From assembly GCA_020847045.1 (NCBI GenBank), contig JADLCT010000054.1, positions 179,851-243,850 on the forward strand: a DNA stretch of 64,000 bases, in the 5' to 3' direction. This stretch comes from Bryobacterales bacterium. GTDB lineage: Bacteria > Acidobacteriota > Terriglobia > Bryobacterales > Bryobacteraceae. This document shows positions 19,669 through 28,888 of this stretch, piece by piece. Made by a program: the position numbers and the translations under genes. The first letter of the stretch is position 1, and every line of letters starts with the position of its first letter. The notes beneath the pieces are model-generated. The model saw nothing but the letters and a program-made list of their open reading frames with translations. It made no database searches and was not told where the DNA came from.

Positions 19669-20155
19669 CCTTGTTCAATTCCTGAAAGCCGGCGGCTGTC
19701 TTGTAATAGATGTTTGCCGTCCAGCTCTTGGCCAGGCGGAAAAAGCGGCGGCCGGGCGCGAGTTCCTCCCCGGCGCCGGTGTCAAGAGTTTGCAGCAAAG
19801 ACGTCTGTTCCGCGGGCGCGCAGGCGATGAATGGCTTCTGATGCTTCGACAGTGCGTAGCCATCCAGCCAGTTCAGGCCGTCGAGGAAAGAAGCCCGCGC
19901 CGTTTCGCTGCCATCGGCCAGTAGCAGGTCGATGTACCGGTTCACCAGAGTCTCTTTCGCGCCGGGCGTGTCGGTCCTCGGAATGATCAGTTCCGTCAAT
20001 ACAATCACTGTTTCATTCTGGTGCGCATCGAAGACGCGTGGGGTCCAAGCGGCCGCGCTGGCTTCGCGCGCCACGCGCTCTTGCGGCAGAACCGGCAGCG
20101 GCAAGGCGGCCGCGGCAACCGCGGAGGTGGCTCGAAAGAGGTCGCGACGCTTCAT
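19619..20155 (-). CDS. Gluconate 2-dehydrogenase subunit 3-like protein (Tat-exported)
   Basis: Small subunit type that normally accompanies a periplasmic FAD-dependent (GMC) gluconate dehydrogenase. From ATG 20155 the protein has 178 residues and starts with a twin-arginine-like signal (KRRDLFRATS plus a hydrophobic stretch). Family segments are VIVLTELIIPRTDTPGA, LNWLDGYA and the C-terminal KSWTANIYYKTAAGFQELN region. In-frame starts at 20167 (ATG) and 20185 (GTG) are possible. The expected flavoprotein and cytochrome c partners are absent here: the downstream gene is an amino acid permease, overlapping it, and the upstream gene is rsmE. Confidence 0.85.
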   Translation of the reverse strand: MKRRDLFRATSAVAAAALPLPVLPQERVAREASAAAWTPRVFDAHQNETVIVLTELIIPRTDTPGAKETLVNRYIDLLLADGSETARASFLDGLNWLDGYALSKHQKPFIACAPAEQTSLLQTLDTGAGEELAPGRRFFRLAKSWTANIYYKTAAGFQELNKGGRVPKSYGCTHPEHA

Positions 20156-20197
20156 AGGCTCTGCCATATAGTATCGAAATCCCACGGCCCGCTGGCG

Positions 20198-20932
20198 TTA
20201 GTCCTCCCCAGCTCTGTCTGCCGCCAACCAGGCCGACTGCGCCACGGCAGCCGCCGCGAGAGCCGCGGTTTCCGCGCGCAAGATCAAGTTCCCCAACGTC
20301 ACGCTTTGCCAGCCGGCATCCTGCAGCAGCGCTCGCTCCGGGCCGGTCCAGCCTCCCTCCGGCCCTATCATCAGGCTCACGCACTGGGCGCCGCGTCCCT
20401 CCAGTGCGCGAAGCAGCGGCTGGCCTCCTGATTCGTCCAACAACAGCTTGAGACCTTGCGCCGAGGCTGCCGCTTCACGCAACCGCACCGGTTCGTGTAG
20501 AAGAGGCAACCGGTCGCGCCGGCACTGCTGAGCCGCCTCCAGCGCGATCTTGCGCCACCTCTCGATTCGCTTGCCCGCGGCGCGGTCCAACCCCTTTTCG
20601 CTGCGTTCGGCGGCGACGAAGTGGAACGCCTCCACGCCCAGTTCCGTGCCCTTCTCGACCAGCCATTCGATGTGATCAAACTTGAACAGCGCCGCGTAGA
20701 GGGCCAGCGGCGGCGGTTCCGGCTTGGGCGGCAGGCGTTCTTCCAGCGAGAACACGACGCGTGCTTTGTGCGCTTCCACGACCGCCGCCAGCCATGCCGA
20801 TTCGCCGTCGCACACCTCGTACCGCTGGCCGCGCTCCACGCGCAGCACCCGCGTCAGATGGTGCGCATCGTCACCGCTCAATTCGGCGCGCTGATGGTGA
20901 AATCCGGGAACGAAGAAGCGCCTGCGTGCCAT
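20198..20932 (-). CDS. rsmE: 16S rRNA m3U1498 methyltransferase
   Basis: SPOUT-fold methyltransferase modifying U1498 of 16S rRNA. From ATG 20932 the product has 244 residues. It has an N-terminal PUA-like domain (ARRRFFVP, DDAHHLTRVLR) and a C-terminal SPOUT knot with GPEGGWT and LGNLILRAETAALAA, the family's cofactor-binding loops. A TTG two codons upstream is less likely. It diverges from ruvA, with 17 bases between the two start codons. Confidence 0.95.
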   Translation of the reverse strand: MARRRFFVPGFHHQRAELSGDDAHHLTRVLRVERGQRYEVCDGESAWLAAVVEAHKARVVFSLEERLPPKPEPPPLALYAALFKFDHIEWLVEKGTELGVEAFHFVAAERSEKGLDRAAGKRIERWRKIALEAAQQCRRDRLPLLHEPVRLREAAASAQGLKLLLDESGGQPLLRALEGRGAQCVSLMIGPEGGWTGPERALLQDAGWQSVTLGNLILRAETAALAAAAVAQSAWLAADRAGED

Positions 20933-20949
20933 GTACAATCAAGTGTTTC

Positions 20950-21546
20950 ATGATTGCGCTCCTCCGCGGAACATTGATTGAGAAGCATCCCAACCAGGCT
21001 ATCGTCGAGGCCGGTGGCGTGGGGTATGACGTGACGATTCCGGTGTCCACGTTCACCGCACTGCCCGAACAGGGCGCGCGTGTCGAATTGCGCATTCATA
21101 CGCATGTGCGCGAGGACGCCATCGCGCTATTCGGTTTTAGCTCGTCACGGGAGAAGGCGCTTTTTGAAAAGCTGATCACCGTCTCCGGCATTGGCCCGAA
21201 GCTGGCCGTCACCGTATTAAGCGGTCTGGCCGCCGATGCGCTGATCGCCTCCATCCGGGGCGGCGCGGTGGATCAACTGGTGCGCATTCCGGGCGTCGGA
21301 AAGAAGACGGCTGAGCGCATCGTGCTGGAGTTGCGCGACAAGATGGACGCCTTGGGCGTTCCCGCCCCAGCGCCGGGCATGATTGCCGACACGCATGATC
21401 CGTTGGACAACGATGTTGTGTCGGCGCTGGTGAACCTTGGTTTGCAGCGCCCGGCGGCCGAGGCGGCGCTGAAGAAGGCAAAGGCCGCCGCACCGGGCGC
21501 GGGCTTTGAGGCTCTCTTCCGGAAGGCGCTCGAACACGCGCGCTGA
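20950..21546 (+). CDS. ruvA: Holliday junction branch-migration protein RuvA
   Basis: Tetrameric junction-binding subunit that loads RuvB. The 198-residue product starts at ATG 20950 with MIALLRGTL and has the OB-fold domain (about 1-63), two helix-hairpin-helix motifs (LITVSGIGPKLA and LVRIPGVGKKTAERI) and a C-terminal RuvB-binding domain (DVVSALVNLGLQRPAAEAAL). A TACAAT hexamer ends 10 bases before the ATG. It is followed after 30 bases by ruvB. No ruvC is adjacent. Confidence 0.97.
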   Translation: MIALLRGTLIEKHPNQAIVEAGGVGYDVTIPVSTFTALPEQGARVELRIHTHVREDAIALFGFSSSREKALFEKLITVSGIGPKLAVTVLSGLAADALIASIRGGAVDQLVRIPGVGKKTAERIVLELRDKMDALGVPAPAPGMIADTHDPLDNDVVSALVNLGLQRPAAEAALKKAKAAAPGAGFEALFRKALEHAR

Positions 21547-21576
21547 GCCGGCGGCCCCGCGTTATCCTGAAGCTTC

Positions 21577-22608
21577 ATGCAGGACCGGGGCATTGTATCG
21601 TCGTCCGCGCTCGAAGGGGAGCGCCAGTTCGAGCAGAGCCTCCGTCCGCCCACCATGGACGACTTCACGGGTCAGTCCAAGGTGAAGGAGATCCTTTCCA
21701 TCGCCATTCAAGCCGCGCGCGAACGCGGCGAGGCGCTCGACCATGTTCTGCTGCACGGTCCACCTGGCCTGGGCAAGACGACGCTCGCCAATATCGTCGC
21801 CGCCGAGCTCGGAGTGAGCATCGACTTCACAGCCGGCCCCGTTCTGCAAAAGAAGATCGACCTCACCGGCATTCTCACCAACGTCCGCGAGCGCCAGGTG
21901 TTCTTTATCGACGAAGTACACCGGCTGATGCCGGACGTCGAGGAGATTCTCTACTCCGCGCTCGAAGACTATCGCGTGGACATCGTCATTGGAGCGGGTC
22001 CTGGCGCGCGCACGCATTCCTTGCAGATTCCCCGTTTCACGGCCGTGGGGGCCACGACGCGCCAGGGTCTGGTGAGCGCGCCTCTGCGCGGCCGATTCGG
22101 CCTTGTGCTGCGCCTGAATCATTACGACACCGGCGAGATGACCAGCATCGTGCTTCGATCCGCAGGGCTGCTGAACGTTTCGATGGACCGCGACGGCGCC
22201 ATGGAAGTGGCGCGCCGCAGCCGCGGGACGCCGCGCATCGCCAACCGCCTGCTGCGGCGTGTTCGCGACTTCGCGCAGGTGCGCGCCAGCGGACACGTTG
22301 ACCTCTCCGTCGCCCGCCAGGCGCTGGATCTGCTCGAAGTGGACCCGCTTGGGCTCGACGAGACCGATAAGAAGATCATGATGACGGTGCTCGTGAAGTA
22401 CGGTGGCGGGCCCGTCGGTCTGAACACCATTGCCGCCTCCATCGACGAACAGCCGGACACGATCGAAGAGGTTTACGAGCCGTACCTGATTCAACTCGGG
22501 TTCCTCGACCGCACGCCTCGTGGCCGCGTCGCCACACCCAACGGCTTCGAATATTTCGGCGTGGACCGCCGCCAGCCGGGCAGCGTGCAGAGTTCGCTTT
22601 TTCCATGA
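21577..22608 (+). CDS. ruvB: Holliday junction helicase RuvB
   Basis: Hexameric AAA+ motor for branch migration. The 343-residue length fits the family. Walker A is GPPGLGKTT (61-69), Walker B is FFIDEVHRL (D112, E113), sensor 1 lies in AVGATTRQG, and the arginine-finger region is PLRGRFGLVLRL. The C-terminal winged helix contains PYLIQLGFLDRTPRGRVAT. Its stop overlaps the next ATG (ATGA), so the secreted mutarotase-like gene is translationally coupled to it. Confidence 0.98.
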   Translation: MQDRGIVSSSALEGERQFEQSLRPPTMDDFTGQSKVKEILSIAIQAARERGEALDHVLLHGPPGLGKTTLANIVAAELGVSIDFTAGPVLQKKIDLTGILTNVRERQVFFIDEVHRLMPDVEEILYSALEDYRVDIVIGAGPGARTHSLQIPRFTAVGATTRQGLVSAPLRGRFGLVLRLNHYDTGEMTSIVLRSAGLLNVSMDRDGAMEVARRSRGTPRIANRLLRRVRDFAQVRASGHVDLSVARQALDLLEVDPLGLDETDKKIMMTVLVKYGGGPVGLNTIAASIDEQPDTIEEVYEPYLIQLGFLDRTPRGRVATPNGFEYFGVDRRQPGSVQSSLFP

Positions 22609-23645
22609 AAGCCCTTCTTGCGCTTTTGCTCGCCCTGCCTTTGGCCGCCCAGCGGTACAGCGCCGCCGGGGAGCGGGGGTTTATCGAGCTCGGCGACAAC
22701 GAGGGCATGCGCGTCACCATTTCGCCGGAGCATGGCGCGGAATTGTGTGGAGTGAAGGTCCTGTTCCGCGAGCAGTGGCGTCAATTGATCTATCGTGCCT
22801 GTGACTATACGCCCACGAAAGCATGGGCCGGCCGCGCGCCCTGGCTTTGGCCCGCCACAGCGCGCAACTTCCCGGCGGATGTCCCACCGGCTGAGGATTC
22901 GGCGGGGTCGTCCTATGACTATCGAGGCAAACGCTACCCGATGCCCATCCACGGCTTCGCCCGCGATCATGCCTGGAAGGTGGAGTCCGTTCACGCCGGT
23001 CCGGCCTCGGCGCGCGCCGTGCTCTCGCTCGGCGATACGGCGGAAACCCGGCGGTTTTACCCCTTTGGCTGGCGGCTTGAGATCGAATACACGCTGGCGC
23101 AGCGCGAGCTCTTGATCGAGATGCGCGTCCGGGCATCCAACCAAAATATGGACGAAATGTTTTTTAGCGCCGGCAATCACATCACCTTCCGGCTGCCTCT
23201 CGTGGAGGGCTCAAACGCGGCCGCCGTCACGCTCCAATCGCCCTCGGCCATCGAGTACGTGAAAAACGGCTTCATGCCCACCGGCGCCAAGCGTCCCTAC
23301 TCGCTCGGCCGTCCCGCCGCGCTCGCCACGCTGCCGCGCGCGCAGGCCGTAACGCTGGGCGGCTATCGCGGAGACGCCTGGATGACGCTCTCCGACCCCG
23401 CCGGACTCGCTGTCACGATCACGCACCAGGCCTCCTCACTGCCCGAGGAGGCGTGCCTGTTCAACATGTGGGGCGACGCCGCGGCAGGCTACTTCAGCCC
23501 CGAGCCATGGGTGGGCTTGCAGAACTCGCTGGTGTCCGGCAAAGGGCTTGTCATGCTCAAGCCAGGCGCCGAATGGACATGGCGGCTGCGCCTCTCCACT
23601 CTCGATCTGGAGGCACCCGCGCCCCGGCAGGTTCCCGCGCGGTAG
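22605..23645 (+). CDS. Secreted aldose 1-epimerase-like (galactose mutarotase fold) protein
   Basis: A 346-residue protein with a signal peptide (about 1-16, ending AAQ) and a galactose-mutarotase-like beta-supersandwich. Segments such as TISPEHGAELCGVKV, PMPIHGFARDHAWKVE (HGF, a mutarotase active-site-like His) and FNMWGDAAAGYFSPEPWVGLQNS fit aldose epimerase relatives. It probably binds or isomerises a sugar in the periplasm; the exact substrate is unknown. The ATGA overlap with ruvB is probably a matter of genome compaction. It converges with typA 6 bases away. Confidence 0.75.
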   Translation: MKALLALLLALPLAAQRYSAAGERGFIELGDNEGMRVTISPEHGAELCGVKVLFREQWRQLIYRACDYTPTKAWAGRAPWLWPATARNFPADVPPAEDSAGSSYDYRGKRYPMPIHGFARDHAWKVESVHAGPASARAVLSLGDTAETRRFYPFGWRLEIEYTLAQRELLIEMRVRASNQNMDEMFFSAGNHITFRLPLVEGSNAAAVTLQSPSAIEYVKNGFMPTGAKRPYSLGRPAALATLPRAQAVTLGGYRGDAWMTLSDPAGLAVTITHQASSLPEEACLFNMWGDAAAGYFSPEPWVGLQNSLVSGKGLVMLKPGAEWTWRLRLSTLDLEAPAPRQVPAR

Positions 23646-23651
23646 CGCGGC

Positions 23652-25451
<1,800 letters not shown>

Positions 25452-25511
25452 GCGAATCTACCATTGTCGCATTATGGGCGTCTCCATCCCGGTACACTAG
25501 GGGAGGCCGTC

Positions 25512-26345
25512 ATGTTCATCGCACTGAATGGCACGCTCGTCGCAAGGCGTCTGGCGTGGGAAGAGTTCGCCCGCATCGCGCACGCGGCCGGGTACGCAGG
25601 CGCCGATTTGCTCCACGCCGAAGTGTTCGACATGGGCGCGGCGAAGGTTTCTGAACTGCTGGCCGGGCTGAACCTGAAGCCCGCCGTTGTAGCTCTGCCC
25701 GTGGAGTTCCGTAAAGACGAAGCGGCCTTCGTGGAGAGCATGCGGAAGCTTCCGGGCGCCGCCGCGTTCGCCAAGGCCATTGGATGTCCGCGCATGTCCA
25801 CGTGGGTTCCCTCCTGGTGTGAACTACCTCGCGCGGAGCAAGAAAAAATTTGGCGGAAGAGATTTCAAGCCATCCATCACGCCCTGGAACCGCATGGCGT
25901 CCGCCTTGGACTCGAATATCTGGGACCACTGCACCTTCGCACCCGCGGACCGCACCAGTTTCTCTACCGCCACTCCGACATGCTGGCGTTTGCCAAGTCA
26001 TGCGGCGGGCAGATCGGACTGCTGGTGGATTCCTGGCACTGGCACCACGCCGGCGGCACGGCGGCCGACATCGCCTCGACGCCGCTCGCCGACCTGGTGC
26101 ATGTGCAGGCGGCCGATGCGCCCAACCTGCCCCCCGAAAAAATCCTCGACAGCGAACGTCTGATGCCTGGCGAAGGCATCATCGACTTCGCGGCGTTTTT
26201 CGGAGCGTTACGCAAGGCGGGTTACCGCGATGGCGTGAGCCCGGAGGTCTTCGGCCGGGGGTTGAAGGACATGGCTCCCGAGCAGGGCGCGGCGTTGGGC
26301 TTGCGGACCACCACGGCGGTCATGAAGAAGGCGGGAGTGCTCTAA
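25512..26345 (+). CDS. Sugar phosphate isomerase/epimerase-like TIM-barrel protein
   Basis: Xylose-isomerase-like TIM-barrel protein of about 277 residues; the substrate is unknown. The start at ATG 25512 has GGGGAGG 5 bases upstream. Likely metal ligands sit in LGLEYLGP (Glu), LLVDSWHWHHAG (Asp/His), LVHVQAAD (His) and the C-terminal VSPEVFG (Glu). It is the first gene of a four-gene run with murQ, murA and a rhodanese. The murQ GTG starts directly after its stop, so a role in amino-sugar handling is conceivable but unproven. Confidence 0.85.
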   Translation: MFIALNGTLVARRLAWEEFARIAHAAGYAGADLLHAEVFDMGAAKVSELLAGLNLKPAVVALPVEFRKDEAAFVESMRKLPGAAAFAKAIGCPRMSTWVPSWCELPRAEQEKIWRKRFQAIHHALEPHGVRLGLEYLGPLHLRTRGPHQFLYRHSDMLAFAKSCGGQIGLLVDSWHWHHAGGTAADIASTPLADLVHVQAADAPNLPPEKILDSERLMPGEGIIDFAAFFGALRKAGYRDGVSPEVFGRGLKDMAPEQGAALGLRTTTAVMKKAGVL

Positions 26346-27248
26346 GTGAACAACGAGGATCTCGCTTCACTGCTCACCGAGCAGAGGAACCCGGCGTCGC
26401 GCGAGATCGATTCGCTGCCAACCGAGCAGATGCTGGGCGTGATCAATACGGAAGACGCGCGCATCGCCGCCGTGGTTCAGAAGGCGATTCCGCAGATCAG
26501 CCGCGCCGTCGACGCCGTGGCCGCGCGTTTGCGCGAAGGCGGACGGCTCTTCTATATTGGCGCGGGCACCAGCGGGCGTCTCGGCGTGCTCGATGCCAGC
26601 GAGTGCCGGCCGACGTTCAACGTGCCGCAGGAGATGGTGCAGGGCATCATGGCCGGCGGTGAACGCGCGCTGGTGAGCGCCACCGAGGCGAGCGAGGACG
26701 ACGCCACGGCCGGGGCGCGCGATGTCGGGATGCGCGGCTTCACGGCGCGCGATGCTCTGGTGGGCATCGCCGCATCGGGCCGCACGCCCTACGTTCTCGG
26801 CGCTCTTGATCACGCCCGTTCGCTCGGTGCGTTCACGGCGGCCCTCAGTTGTTCTCCGGGGAGCGAGCTTTCCCGGCGCGCCGAGGTGGGCATTGAAGTG
26901 CCCGTCGGCCCCGAGGTGCTAACGGGCTCCACGAGGTTGAAGGCCGGCACGGCCACCAAACTTGTTTTGAACATGATCAGCACGGGCGTCATGATCCGCC
27001 TCGGTTACGTCTACGGCAACCTGATGGTGAACGTGCAGCCCACCAATGACAAGTTGCGCGACCGGGCCCGGCGCATTATTGCCGAGGCCACGGGAGCGGA
27101 TGCGGCCTACGCCGCGCATCTGCTGAATACCTCCGGCGGCAACGTCCGCATCGCCATACTCATGGCTAAGAAAGGATTGGCTCGCGACGAGGCGGCCCGC
27201 CTGCTGGCGGAACACGGCGGCCGTCTCGGCGAGGCTCTGCATGGATAA
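26346..27248 (+). CDS. murQ: N-acetylmuramic acid 6-phosphate etherase
   Basis: Cleaves the lactyl ether of MurNAc-6-phosphate to GlcNAc-6-phosphate in cell-wall recycling. The 300-residue SIS-domain protein has FYIGAGTSGRLGVLDASECRPTF in two pieces, with candidate catalytic Glu86 (in DASEC) and Glu117 (in ATEASED). It also has GIAASGRTPYVLGAL and LKAGTATKLVLNM. The start is GTG at 26346, immediately after the TAA of the upstream gene. Its last 8 bases overlap murA. No MurNAc transporter or kinase (anmK) is adjacent. Confidence 0.96.
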   Translation: MNNEDLASLLTEQRNPASREIDSLPTEQMLGVINTEDARIAAVVQKAIPQISRAVDAVAARLREGGRLFYIGAGTSGRLGVLDASECRPTFNVPQEMVQGIMAGGERALVSATEASEDDATAGARDVGMRGFTARDALVGIAASGRTPYVLGALDHARSLGAFTAALSCSPGSELSRRAEVGIEVPVGPEVLTGSTRLKAGTATKLVLNMISTGVMIRLGYVYGNLMVNVQPTNDKLRDRARRIIAEATGADAAYAAHLLNTSGGNVRIAILMAKKGLARDEAARLLAEHGGRLGEALHG

Positions 27249-28503
27249 ATTCCGCATCACCGGGCCCACCCGGCTTTCGGGCGAGGTGGCCATCAGCGGC
27301 GCGAAGAACTCCGCACTCCCGGTGCTCGCCGCCTGCCTGCTCACCCCGGAGCCCGTTGTCCTGCACCGGATTCCCCGCGTACGCGACATCGGCACCATGC
27401 GCCGGCTGCTGCAGCACAACGGCGCCACGATCACGGAACGCGAGGACGGGGCTTTGGTGGTCCACGCGGCCGAGGTGACCCAACCCGAGGCGCCCTACGA
27501 CCTGGTGAAGACCATGAGGGCATCCAGTCTTGTCCTTGGCCCACTGGTGGCCCGTACGGGACGCGCGCGCGTTTCACTGCCCGGCGGTTGCGCCATCGGC
27601 GCGCGGCCCATCGGCATGCACGTCACCGGGCTCGAACAGCTTGGCGCGCGGATGGAACAGTCGCATGGCTACATTGAAGCCACGGTGCCGGACCGCCTGC
27701 GCGGCTGTGTATATACCTTCGACCGGATCACCGTCACCGGCACCGAGGACCTTCTGATGGCCGCCGTGCTGGCCGACGGCGAAACCGTGCTGGAGAACGC
27801 CGCGCGCGAACCCGAGGTGGTCGACGTGGCCGAATTGCTGATCCGGATGGGCGCTCGCATTGAAGGCGCGGGCTCCTCCACCATTCGCGTGCGCGGCGTG
27901 GGCCGCCTTCATGGGGCCGAGCACACGATCATCCCGGACCGCATCGAGGCGGGGACTTTCGCGGCCGCCGCCGCCATCACGGGGGGAGAGGTTCGCGTGA
28001 ACGGCTGCGAGCCCGAGCATCTGACGGCGCTGCTTTCCAAACTCAGGCATGCGGGCGTCACCGTGATCGAGGAGGGCAAGTCGCTGCTGGTCAAGTCCAG
28101 CGGCAAGCTCGCCAGCGTCGATATGGAGACGCAGGAGCATCCCGGGTTCGCCACTGATCTGCAAGCCCAGTTCATGGCGTTGATGACGCAGGCCGAGGGC
28201 ATCTCCATCATCACCGAGCGCATCTTCGAAAACCGTTTCATGCACGTCCTCGAACTGGCGCGCATGGGCGCCAACATCAGGGTCGAAGGGCAACGCGCCA
28301 TTGTCGCGGGACCGCGCCGTTTGACCGGGGCTGAGGTGATCGCCTCCGATCTCCGCGCCAGCGCCTCGCTGGTCATCGCCGCTCAGGCGGCCGATGGCGA
28401 CACCATCATCGACCGCGTGTATCACATTGACCGCGGGTACGAGAAGATCGAAGAAAAGCTGCGCGGGCTCGGCGCCCGCATGGAAAGGATCGAAGCGAAA
28501 TGA
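27241..28503 (+). CDS. murA: UDP-N-acetylglucosamine 1-carboxyvinyltransferase
   Basis: First committed step of peptidoglycan synthesis, adding enolpyruvate from PEP to UDP-GlcNAc. The 420-residue length is standard. The active-site cysteine is C117 in [10 protein letters not shown], so the enzyme is of the fosfomycin-sensitive Cys type. K22-N23 lie in SGAKNSALP, and the terminal [16 protein letters not shown] is typical. The start overlaps murQ by 8 bases and the stop overlaps the rhodanese start (ATGA). The coupling places recycling and de novo wall synthesis in one transcript. Confidence 0.98.
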   Translation: MDKFRITGPTRLSGEVAISGAKNSALPVLAACLLTPEPVVLHRIPRVRDIGTMRRLLQHNGATITEREDGALVVHAAEVTQPEAPYDLVKTMRASSLVLGPLVARTGRARVSLPGGCAIGARPIGMHVTGLEQLGARMEQSHGYIEATVPDRLRGCVYTFDRITVTGTEDLLMAAVLADGETVLENAAREPEVVDVAELLIRMGARIEGAGSSTIRVRGVGRLHGAEHTIIPDRIEAGTFAAAAAITGGEVRVNGCEPEHLTALLSKLRHAGVTVIEEGKSLLVKSSGKLASVDMETQEHPGFATDLQAQFMALMTQAEGISIITERIFENRFMHVLELARMGANIRVEGQRAIVAGPRRLTGAEVIASDLRASASLVIAAQAADGDTIIDRVYHIDRGYEKIEEKLRGLGARMERIEAK

Positions 28504-28883
28504 GCACCCCACCGAAGTCCCACCATCCCGGTTTCCTCGCTCTGGTGGAGGACGCCAAGACCCGCGTACGTGAAGTCACCATCGAGGAGTTCGCCGCGCA
28601 GCAGGCCCGGGGCGAAGCCGGAGTCCTCATCGACACGCGCGAGGAAAGCGAATGGGCCGCCAGCCATGCCGCCGGCGCCATCTGGCTGGGGAAGGGAATC
28701 ATCGAGCGCGACATCGAGGCCAAGGCGCCTGATTATGCGCAGAAGCTGGTTCTGTATTGCGGCGGTGGATTCCGCAGCGCGCTGGCCGCCGACGCGCTGC
28801 AGAAGATGGGCTACACGAACGTCTGGTCTCTGGCGGGTGGTTGGCGCGCTTGGAAGGGCGCCAACCTGCCCGTCGAGAAGTAG
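28500..28883 (+). CDS. Rhodanese-like domain protein
   Basis: Single-domain sulfurtransferase-type protein of 127 residues. The catalytic loop reads YCGGGFRS, with the active cysteine in the six-residue CGGGFR loop. VLIDTREESEWAASHAAGAIWLG forms the CH2A-type segment, in two stretches, and SLAGGWRAWK the end motif. No signal peptide is seen, so it is cytoplasmic. It is the last gene of the murQ-murA transcript (ATGA overlap with murA); a wall-related role is not evident. It converges with the NO reductase gene 5 bases downstream. Confidence 0.93.
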   Translation: MSTPPKSHHPGFLALVEDAKTRVREVTIEEFAAQQARGEAGVLIDTREESEWAASHAAGAIWLGKGIIERDIEAKAPDYAQKLVLYCGGGFRSALAADALQKMGYTNVWSLAGGWRAWKGANLPVEK

Positions 28884-28888
28884 CGGCT

